Of a stretch of DNA of 64,000 nt, positions 32,940-44,600 are shown one piece after another. The notes beneath the pieces are model-generated. The model worked only from the letters and a program-made list of their open reading frames with translations. It made no database searches and was not told the DNA's origin. The number at the start of each line of letters is the position of its first letter. The first letter of the stretch is position 1. Made by a program: the position numbers and the translations under genes. The DNA is from Chrysopilus asiliformis (Eukaryota; Arthropoda; Insecta; Diptera; Rhagionidae): positions 5,096,895 through 5,160,894 of the forward strand of contig OZ035964.1 of NCBI GenBank assembly GCA_964034945.1. Reading direction: 5' to 3'.

Positions 32940-34660
32940 GTTGTCTTTATGGATTGAAAAAATGTGAATATTAAAAATTTCCATTTCTTTGTCAAAAAAT
33001 TTCCTCTCAAAATTAGGGGAAAAATATTTTCTGTCTAAAAAAGAACGGCTGAGCGGACAATCCAGCGTTGATGGCAAATTTTGCCGAATGATAGATAAAT
33101 ACGCCAAAAAATAGACCAACAAATTTTAACAGAGGCGGATTTAGGCAATCTAAGACCCAAAACACAGGAAAAATTTAAGGACTTATGAACATTTGAGGTT
33201 TTAAGTTGTCGAACTTTTTTGTTGTTGGGGTTCAATCAGGTCTGATTTTAACTGTGAATTCGAGCCCAAAAAGTGTTAATATGAAAAACATTTCGCCCAA
33301 GAATTTTGCACAAATTACAACAACCTTCCATCCCCTCCCCTACCACATTTCATTAAAACTAAACCGTTGAGATACAAACAGACTTACCAAAAAAAAGAAA
33401 TAAAAATTTTCTGGTATATATTTTTTCGATGCCCGAAAATTTTAAGATAATCTCAAAGAAGGGACCGAATTCTGAGAGCTTCCACAAACTCTCGAGCGTT
33501 CACAACGTTTTCAGCACTTGCCGCAAATCGCCTTTCAGCACTCGGAGATGTACGCCAGGGGCGATTTTTGTTCCGTTTTTTTTAATCGAAACGATACTCT
33601 GGGATGAATAATGCTTCCGCCGTTGTGTCATTTTATCTTTGGCAAATACGTATAACCTTAAGAATTAGAAAACTCCCTGAAATCGCTTAATTTATAGCTA
33701 CAAGATGAGAAAAATCGCTCTTTTATCGAACATGAAATGTAATTCTTTTCATTGATGACTTTTCCTTTTTTTCTTTTGATGATTAGCGGGAGAGGGCGGA
33801 TGGGTGGGGTTGGTATATGTGCCCCATAAGGGATGGGATTATATATGAAAACGGCGCATGCGTACTCCTGGAAAATTCCAACAAACAAAAACATACGAAA
33901 GTTGAATTTGACATTTCCCCCCATTTCGCATTTCCACGGGGGAATTCGCGTAGCTCAATGATTGTGTGTTCTATTGAAAATTTTCCAAGGACTCAAAGTC
34001 CTTATAAAAAATCTACATTTTAAGAAAACTTGATGGAAAACTTTTAAAGCATAAAAAATCCATTGAGAAAAGTGAACTAAATTCGTTCCGGTTTTTTAAA
34101 CATAAAAATTATTGTGAATTGGCGTCACAGGCCGTTTGTGGTGTTTAACCCGGGGCAATGAAAGGAGACAGAATTTTCGAAACGCGAACTGAATCCAGGG
34201 TAGAATCACCACCAAAACTAATGAATCGAATTCCTGCTGGGAATGTCTGGGTTTAGTTTTAATGAAATTAAAAGTCACGGTTTTATGTGATAATAAATAA
34301 ATGTTGCTATTATACGGGGTTAGAAATATGAAATTCAAATCCCCGCTTTAGGGAAATACAACGGCGATAAAACTCCTGCGAAATCCAAACAAATCCTGTG
34401 CAAAGGTTGTGATCCAATGAAATCTGTAAAAGCCGAACCCGGGATATGCCGGACAAATCTCCTGGTGCCGTATGGATCCGGCTTATACAAGTTTTACTGT
34501 ATTGTTTTCAACCGAGATCGACTGTAAAAGCGTTTGATTTCCGTCCATTGTAACAACATATCCCCACCGCGATCACCGATCGTGTCCTTCGAAAAGCACG
34601 TCCACTCTCATGAGAGTTTTTCCTTGTCTAAAGTCTAAAGTGAGCGAGATTTTGTTTCGG
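32940..34660. other. Intergenic DNA, no supported gene
   Basis: Several short open frames occur on both strands without domains or splice context. A possible right half of the CAGTGAAACCTGTATAA MITE lies near 34430-34505. Confidence 0.45.
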
Positions 34661-34665
34661 CGACG

Positions 34666-35144
34666 CACAGTGTCGATTTTTGCTGTGAAAGTGGTCAAAA
34701 TTGTGAAACTCGAGTTCTGGTGGAGATGAATTCATAAAATTTGGAGGGAATATGGAAAACCTATTAGGCTTCCAGAAAAAGACAGAAAAAAAATTTCTTA
34801 TTTAAGAAATTATTGCAAAAAATTTGAGATTACTTTAAGAAAAGAAATTTCGCGTAAATTAATTATGAAAGTTTTTTGTAGGAAATTTATTTGTCTTTAA
34901 TTTGGTACATAATCATTTTTGATTAAGTCAATATAAATCAAATAAATTCGCAAAAAAAAAAATTTTTTTCGAAGTATTTAAAAATTGCCTAACTTAAGGC
35001 GTAAATATATTTTTTTATGGCTTTTTTTTAGCTTTTTTGGACATTTTTCTAACAGGAAAACATAGAAATATAAAATTTCGGTCTTGTCGAAATTTTCATG
35101 GAAATCCTAATTTTGGACAAAGTCCAGATCAAATTCGACACTGT
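34666..35144. mobile_element. TIR element upstream of nausicaa, copy 1
   Basis: It begins CACAGTGTCGATTTTT and ends with the reverse complement of that motif (AAATTCGACACTGT). Its left part is a long inverted match to 38161-38531, sharing AAATTTATTTGTCTTTAATT and GGAAAACATAGAAATATAAA. CAGTG-type ends suggest hAT, but I could not show a clean 8-bp duplication. Confidence 0.75.
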
Positions 35145-35666
35145 TCGACGTTTCGTATTGCTCTCTTTTTACGCTTAGAGAAAGGTTTCGAATTTTTCTG
35201 CCGTGCTAGGGCGACTTCAAATCTCTCCATATTTTCTCTAAGGAAACCAAAATTTCCACTCTCTGATGAAAGCCGCGCACTGTATTGGGTCTGATGGAAA
35301 GGCGGAGGGCCTTAAATCTTTACATCATATTCGATTGGCCACAACTTATCGTTGTTGGGATTCGCTTTTTAGTAATTGCGGATTTTATTCGACAGAATAA
35401 TATTTTGACTTTCTGACCGGAAATTCGCAAATTTCGATTGGTTTTTGCCTTTTTTCCATCCGAAAGAAGCAGTGCGTAGAACATATCTGGACAGAATTCA
35501 GCCAGGGGCGGTGCTAGGGTTCAAATTTTTAATGATTGAAATATGGAATAATAATTAATACAGCTTTTTGTCTCGAAAAATTCATTTTTACACTGTGTTC
35601 TTTTGTTTTTCGCTAGGAAACATCAATTAGAAAGCGAAATACTATAAATAAATTGCAATAAATCAA
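35145..35666. other. Probable 5' UTR/promoter side of nausicaa
   Basis: An acceptor-like TTTTTCGCTAG at about 35618 just before the start codon region suggests a non-coding upstream exon, which I cannot locate. Confidence 0.35.
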
Positions 35667-38600
35667 ATGGCAGCTAATGAAAATCCAACGGCACACACCG
35701 ATCAAGGATTGGCAACTGTATGTGATGGAAATCTAGGAGTTTACGGTATGTTTTTCACCTTCACGACGCGATGCGAAAAAAAAAAAGATTTTTGCTTCAT
35801 TAGAAAAATCACTTTTAATTACCTCTTTTTTTACAGAATTTATTTGTTCGAGCAGCAATAATACTATCGATCGGAATGATCCATTTGTAGCGGAAGGCAA
35901 CGGAACCGCCAAATTTATTGGCGGTAACAGTTGCGGTACGATCTCAGCTAGCGGAAATATCTTGAATAGTGATCAGAATTCAGCAAAATTTGATTATAAT
36001 CTTGGGAAAATATCAACAAATGCTAACGCATCATCTAAGGTAAGAACCGTTATTCGCTATGGTTTACCGTTAACGAGATATTTTCTTTTAAAATTAAAAA
36101 AAAAAAATACTGAATTTTTGCGAATTCTTTGTAGACTAACAGTTTTGACTTTCGTATACGAAGTATAATAAAGTATTGTAGTCATGAAACATTTCTACCT
36201 CTTAATTTTGCTCGAAAAATATTTTCCAAACATTCCCAAGTCGATTTGAGCTATTTTAACGAAAATATCTTTCTGTCTGTCACTCTGTCTGTCTGCATAT
36301 AAGATTTCTCATAAACTACTAGAGCTAGAGCCATGAAATTTTACACGGATGTTTGGTCCTGGAAGGGGACGATCCTATGGAAATCCGTTAGCCGAAAGTA
36401 ACCAAAATGGCGGCTTGGTAAAAATCGCAATTTCATTTTTCGCGATTTATCCCGTAACTAAATATTTTTCAGTAGTGTTAATATAGTGTAAATTGTGCAG
36501 AAACGTAGATTTTGTATAAGAAATTCATATGCTGTTCTCATAAGATATTTTTCCCCTAGCATATCGTTCGAATGGAGCTGCCCAAGACGGAACTCTTAAA
36601 TATGCTGTGCTATTTGGAGGGTGAACTTCAAGCCCGTGATGTTGTCATAGCAGCCCTACGAAACGAACGGGTAAAGCAATTAATTCAGACGCTACGGAAT
36701 AGTAAAAATGTGATCTCAACAACAAATTTGGATGATCCGCAAGCCGCTCTATTCCGTGATAATATCGCATTATCTGGCAATCATGTGTCACGTCAATCAT
36801 CAACGCAAGCCGTTCAAGCCGACATTGAGGTTAGGGCTATCATTGAACAGCAAATGGAGAGCCTCTATCAGGTAGTGACGAAACAGCGTCAAACACAAAT
36901 ACGTATGATAAAAGTGTTATCGGAATCCTTGGAGAATAATCAGCGTATGCGGCTCGAATTGGATGAGGAGAAACGGAAACATGAACATGACACCGCACAG
37001 GGCGATGATATTACATACGGTTTGGAAATTGAACGGACAAAATTGAAACAGGATTTGGAACAGGAGCGCAACGCCAAAAAGAAACTCGAAAAGGATATGA
37101 AAAAATTACAAGAGCAATTGGACTTTGAACGTGGCAGGCAAAAGCAAATCGTTTTACTGTTATTAGCCGAACGTCGTAAAATTATTATGAAATATATTGA
37201 GGAGCGGAAGCGATCAGAAGATTTGGCACAGATTTTAAGCGAGGAGAAACAGCGATCCGACTCGATTGCCGACGGTCTAGAGGAGGAGAGCAAAAAATCC
37301 TTACGTATGGAAGCTGAATTAGAGAAACAGACGCTGACCATTGAAACGGAACGAAAAAATATGAAACTGAATTTAGCTAAAGAAGAAAAACGGTACAGAA
37401 TCTCAAGTTTTTTTTTATCATTTTCATTTCAAATTTTTAAAAAAAATATTTTGAATGGTTTTTTTTTTCTTTTCAAAAATTTAGAATTAAAGAACTCGAG
37501 TTGGAATTAGCACAGTTACGCAGTGAAAATGAGGCACACCGAAAACAAACTGTCCCGCTACGTAATCTTACAGCGTCTCATAGTGTTCCTGTACCAATAG
37601 TACCAGCAAAGGTTCGCTCTGTTGCAGGTTAGTCGGATTAGACAAATTTGCAAAAACGTTTTTTAAACCCCCCTCCCCCCACAAATATTTAGATATAGCC
37701 ACATAGAGTGACTCACACCGCGATTCTGATAGTCGTGTCGGTTTCGACAAAAGTCGTTTTACGTGTTTTTGTTGATAGAAAAATACTAACAACGCCACGA
37801 CTATCAGAATCGGGATGTCAGTTTAATTTAGCGTAGCACAGAGAGCCTATAAAATCTAAAGAGTGGACAAGCCGACGTGTAAAAAATTTTGATCCAATAT
37901 AAAGCGCGAAAAATTTTGATCCAATATACAATCTTTTTTCGCTTGCGGCGCATTTTTTTCATATATATCTAAGACGGACGCAAGTATCGCAAAAAATTTC
38001 ACACGCAGTGATTTTCTCTTAACTGATATTTTCACCATTTCCGTTACGATTATTTGTGGAACCTAAAGAGTACAAAAAATTAACTAAATTTTCACTTGCG
38101 ACCGTGTAGCTCTTGATTTTAAAAACTTCGTCGCATATTTTTAAAAAAAATTTTCCGGCGCACAGTGTCGAATTTTGTCTAAATTTTGGCCAAAATTAGG
38201 GTTTTCATAAACATTTAACAAGCCCCAAGTTTTATATTTTTATGTTTTCCTGTTAGAAAAATGTCTAAAAAAAATAGAAATGATTACGTACCAAATTAAA
38301 GACAAATAAATTTCCTACAAAAAACTTTCATAATTAATTTACGCCAGATTTCTTTTCTTAAAGTAATTTCTAATTTTTTGCAATAATTTCTTAAATAAGA
38401 AATTTTTTTTTCTGTCTTTATCTGAAAGCCTAACAGTTTTTCCATATTTCCATCAAATTTAAAGACGTTATCTCCACCAGAGCTCAAGATTCATAATGTT
38501 GAGTACTTGTACAGCAAAAATCGACACTGTGCGGTGACGTACATTTCTTGTTTTTCCTTGATTTTCGTCAAAATTAAGTTTTCTTTTCTGTAAAAAAAAA

Positions 38601-41600
38601 TTGGTTGTTTCATTGGTGTTCCGTTTCAGCCATTCCCGCCCCCTCTCCACCGCTCTCATCGTGTCTAAAATTGACGCAAAATACATATGGCCACCCTAAA
38701 TAAATGGAAGTTCCGTGCGCATTTCAAAATGGACGCTTGCGAAATCTTGCTCTATTATATCTGAGATTAGTTTTTTCTCTGCTTTTAGGTTTTTTGGGTT
38801 AGCTTTTACTCTTGTATAAAAGTAATTTTCATTTAGAATTTAGTCTCAAAATATTTTCCTTATTCAAATGAAACGGTATTTAGCTATTAACCTTGTCTTA
38901 AATCGCTCTATGATAGGTAAATCAAAAGGAATCCCGTTATATGTAAAATTGTAAAACAAAAAAACTGTGAAATACAAAAAGCTTTTAATTTGGCGAATCT
39001 AGGGACATTTAATCGCTCGGGATTGATGCGTTTATGTTTTTTGTTGTTGCTAGATTTTGCGCATATAACGGGATTTTGTAATGTAACGGTCACCAGTGAA
39101 TTAAGGAATTATCCTACTTTTAGACGCCTTGTTACGACACAAGGTCGAAAAGTGGTCGTCGCAACCATAAAGTTGGGAAACGAAGGTCGCGACGACTACC
39201 TTACGACGCATTGTGCTATAATTGAGATTTTTTTTTTTGAAAATTCTGTAAGCCACATTACAAACTTAAGACAAGTTTAATAAATACCGCGGCGCACATA
39301 ATCTCACAATTCCATTAAAATATTAATATATGTGAAGTGATAAAAATTTAAAAATAGAAGCTAAAAAAAATTATTTATAATAAGATGACACCAGTGTAAC
39401 GGCAAGTCCATCAACGATGATGAATGTCGCTAAAGTAGTCCAACCTACAGCAACTGTATCAAGTGTTCCTGTATCTGGGCCAAGTAAATTTACTCAGTTT
39501 AATATCAAATCATAGAATAGTATATGTACGTAGTTGCCAATAATAATAAGCAAACCCGCTTAAGAGCATTTCGACTGTGTGCTATTAAACGGGGATTGTT
39601 TTATTGCTTGATAGACAATTTTTTTTTAAACGTTTTTTTTTTCTTGTTATTTTAAATTGAATTTTTTGTTGTGTTCAGAAGAGATTTTCATTTTTTTTAT
39701 CACTTTTCAGTCCTCACTTTTCAATATGAAAAAAGTATTTAAAATGCCTGAAGTCCGATATTATTTTGTCATTTGTTTTCCATTTAAATTAGTGAATGTA
39801 ATTTTGGTTGCATGAAATACACACGAAAGCAAATAATTAACATATATTTCTTAGATCAATCCTAAATTAAGAGCTGTTAAATAAATTTAAAAAAAAATGT
39901 AAAAACAAATATTATAAAATGGGTATTTTAACGAGAGAGAAATTGTAATTTAAAGAGTGGCCGATCGGACATGCTGGAAATTTCCGCAAAATTTAAAAAC
40001 CAGTGGAGAAAAAAACACAAAATTTTCGTTTGAGATCTGGATTAGGTCTTAGATATTCTTAACTAGAATTACAGCCCTTCGTATGACGGGTAACCGCAAT
40101 GTTGGTAGGAATTCCGTACGACTGTCGAACCTACGACTTTTCAAGTTGACCACTTCACTTCAGGCTCCTACCAAGATTACAGTTACCCGTCATATGACGT
40201 GCTTTAATTCTAGTTTTCATTTGATTGTGAAGGAAAACTGTCCTTAGGTTAAGACATATCCAATGGCGAAAACCGCGTAAAAATTGCTCCAACCGTACAG
40301 GAATTAACAGGAGAGATGTTCACAGTCAAGGAGAGGGATCGATATCCGTAGACGTGAACTTTCCTTAGGGGAAAGTTTACCCAATCGCGTAAACCTCGTC
40401 AAGATTGCTCCGAAGGTCCAGGAGATTGCCGGAATGGGGCTTACTGGCAAGGGGAGGGTCGATTTTGGTGGGCGAGAACTTTCCTTAGGGGACAGTTTAC
40501 CCAATGGCGCAAACCGCGTCAAGATTGCTCCAATGGTCCAGGAGATAGCCGGAGGGGAGCTTATTGGCAAAGGGAGGGTAGATTTTGGTGGGCGAGAACT
40601 TTTCTCGATTAACAATTTACCTAATGATGCAAAGCGCGCTGAAAATGCTGCCAACGATTCAGGAGATAGCGGGAGAGGGGTTTACAGGCAAGAAAGAGGG
40701 TATTATTTTACCCAATGGCGCAAACCACGTCAAAATCGGTTCGCCAGGACTGGATCTACGGTCGAAAATAGAGCGTTACGTATACGGACATATCGATCAA
40801 TCTGCCTTTTCGTCACCGAGTTTTTCGACGGAAGGTTTTTTGTGATTGGTTTTTTTTTTCATTTTTTTCAATATTTCTAGTTTTGCAAATGTTTCTAAAC
40901 ATTTAACTACTGTTCGTTTGGAATTAGTCTAGGAAATATTTTAATTACATTGTCTTATTTTAAAATCAACACAAGAAAAATAAAATCAAATAAAAAATAT
41001 AATTTCTAGCAACTGGAATTGCCCGGTCGATATCACCTGGACAGAGTTTACGTCAGCAGGCAACCATTCCTGTGGGATCTGGTGATAATTCTATCAACAT
41101 TTTGGGTGGAACTGGTCCAGGATCTACAGCTGGGTTTAATACGCCACCAACAAAGGTAAATATTCCATACATAATAATTAATTCATATTATTGGAAGAAA
41201 TGTGCAAAATCGTTGATTCATAATTAGTTGTTATTTCATCAATCCGTGTTGGAGCTAAGATCAAAATTTTCATTATTATTTTTTTTATTATTCTTATAAT
41301 TTATTTTTGCTTTGTCGGATGTCCATAAAATGAGTAACATTTCGACGCGAGGGGGATCTGCGGAGGTACCAAACTTCATACAAAAAATCTCCGAAAATTA
41401 GCGTGACGAAAGTGCGAGGGGAAGAGTCTGAAAGGTTGAAAATTTGCGTGACGTATTTTATGGATTCGTCGGGACATTCCCGGATTTAGGCATGTTGTCC
41501 CGGAATATGAATTTTTATCCCGAATCATTCGATTTAGTTTTGAAAACGAAAATTTCTGTCTGCGGGGCGGAGTTTTTTTTTAAAGTTTTTACCTTTATTC

Positions 41601-44600
41601 TGTCTTTTGTTTACAAAAATCGCCTTGGTCTCATTTTATCATAAATTTTTACTTTCCTTTTCTATAGAAGAAAGTATTGTATTCATGAACGGGGGCTGAT
41701 AGAAAATTTCCGATCAGTGCGAAATCCATTCCAGGCAAAATTATGAGGATGTCCGTGCAATTATGAGGATGTCCGTGGTCTGTCGATCTGTTTTTCGGTC
41801 TCTCGATCTGTCTTTCGGTCTGTCCGTTGTGAGTATCTTCAATAACTCGAGAACGCGACTTGAAATAAGTTTTATAAAAATCGTGGTTTTTCAACTTTTA
41901 GAAAAGTAACGGTAACTATAATGGATAATGGATATAATGGATACCTCCATACAATTTTTTTTTTGAAAAAATACGGTTTTTTGAAAATTTCTCGAAAACT
42001 GCACTTTTTTGAAAAAATGCGTAAAATCAAATTTCTAAGAAATAAAATTTCCTTATTTTTTTCGTTTAACGGTTTTTCCGTATCTTTATTGATTCTCAAG
42101 ATATTTGAAAAAATATTGTTTTTTTACATATTTTTTTCCGAAATTAAATATTTAAGAGGAAAGTTTTGTATTGATCAGAACTGATTTTTTTTTTGATGAC
42201 GTATTTTTTATCCCTAAAAATTTTGCCTGCGGCGCGACTTCTTCTGTGTTCTGGAGGAAAAAATATCACAAAAAGTCACAAGAAAAAATTCATTTTTTTT
42301 AAAGCGCCGTTTAAATCGACTAATTTCGTAATTGCGTCGAAATTGCGTCTCCTCCCTCAATTTTTAAAATTTCCCCTCCCCGCCTCGAATTTAAACACAG
42401 AAAAGATGGTCACCCTTTTTATGGACAATCCCCCTAAACAAAAAAAAAAAGTGCAAAAACAATTTTTTTTTCGCACAAATTTGAATCTTTTGAAAGTTTT
42501 TGTATGACATTCAATTGTTAATAGTTTTTTTTTCTGTTGCTCCTTTTTTGTTTTTTAGAAAATATCATTATTTTGCGTTAATTTAGAATTTTTATTAATT
42601 TCAAATAACCGATTTTTTATTAAGTAAAATCTAAATTCATATATTTTTTCCTTTATTTTTCTTCTCTTTTATTTATTGATTCTGCACTCTTCTATCCGCC
42701 TAATTGACTGTTAATTCTGCTGCTCTCCACTATAATCAAAATTTATTAAACAATAATTAATAATTGCCATCATTCAAATATTTTATAATTTTTTATTTTA
42801 TCTTTAAAAAACAAACATTGAAAAAATCACCTCTTAAAACTACGAAATCAAAAACAAAAAAAACGATTTGTTATTTTATTTACATGGATTTTATGTTCTG
42901 TTTAAAAAAAATTATTGAAAATCATAAAACGCAATAAAAAAAAATCTTAATTGGGTAAAGAAAATCCTAAAAAGACGTAAATAGCAAACTATGAAAACCA
43001 ATATTGTTTTAAAACAAATGTTATTTATTTATTATTATTAGTAGAATATATTAATGAAAGCTTTAGTTATAATTCCGTTTATAATTTCTTTCGAATTGAA
43101 ATTAATAAATGATTACTAGAAAATCAGATTAATCGATGAATAAATTTTGTCCATATAGTATATTGGTTAGCCCCGGTTAATAGAAAAATCCATTTCGATA
43201 TGAGAATTCGTGCTAATAAACGGGCGTTGCAGCACGCAGAGAAAATTGATTTCTGTTGCGGAAAAGCAAAACATCATATGTCGATTTCCAGGTGAAGCCA
43301 AAGTGATCCGTCTGGGAATGTAAATACAGATCACTTTCGCTTCGCCTAGAAATCGATTTAGGCCGATTTTTTTGCCTTTTTGTTATTTATTTTATCCTTG
43401 TTGCCATTCCGCCCTCTTTTTCTCCGGATGCTGTCCTTTATTTAAGTCCGTCCAGGAGTATTTTTATTTTTTTTTTCGAATGTGCCAGCAAAATGCCGCC
43501 CTATGAAGAAAAGCAGTGTCCCTGATACATTCGAAAAATTCCTCCGCGGACGCTTTTAAATGGAGCAAAATATCTAGATAAAAGAGGACGGATGGCAACC
43601 GTACCCTCAACACTTGATCGTAATTTTTTAGCCAGAAACCTAAATTTGCCTTTTTTTTAACGCCACTGGCTTAAGCCCAATTCAGATTAACGATTGCGAT
43701 CACGATTGGCTTCCTAGCCCAATGAAATCAAAGCTTTCATGTTCCTATCGTTGAAAGCTTTGATCTCATTGGTCAAGAAGCTTCAATCGTAATCGCAATC
43801 GTAATCACAGTCGTTAGTCTGAATTGGGCTTTATAGACTGCTCTAATCAGTGTCAATAGACGGTCTTATCCAATATTTTAATGAGCCGTATGCATAAAAA
43901 TGAGCATATGCTTATATTCCACTTTTTTGTGAATATTTTCGTATTTTTGTGGAGAAAATTGAGTAAATACGATATACCAAAATCTCGATTTGCGTCGTTC
44001 AAAAATGTTCGTGGTTTCAAATTTGCGCGGGTAATATTTCGATTCGCGTCGTCTTGCTCTGGTTTCAATTAACGATCCAAATCGAAGTTTTGGTGTAAAT
44101 CTATTGTTCACTTTTAAGCAAGCGTGTTTGCCCACTTGATTGAAATTTGAAAATTTACTCCAAAAAAGTCGAGTATGAGCATATGCTCTATGATTACCCA
44201 CTCTCTGGTTTACAGGCTTTAAAGAGCTAAACAGAATGTATCAACGGCGGGCCTCAGCGTCAATTTTTTCTTTAAATTAATAGAGCTTTATTGCAACTGA
44301 CGGAATGACGACGGCAACGGCACCGCTGCCATTGAGCTTGAACTCAACTCAAAAAATGCCGCGACGGTAAATTTTTAGTTACAAAGCAAATCTTTAGAGC
44401 GGCGTCATTATCTGCGCGGAATTAATAACAATCTTTACCAAGAGCAGCGCTATTTTCTGCCTATGCTCGCATTTGACAGGAAAAAAACGTCCACCGTTGA
44501 CGCTTCCGCTTCCCATATATATTGTGTCAAGTCGGCGGCAACAGTTGTTGACACGCCGTTAACGCTCCAATTCTGTTTAGCTCTTAAGGTGAATTAATTC

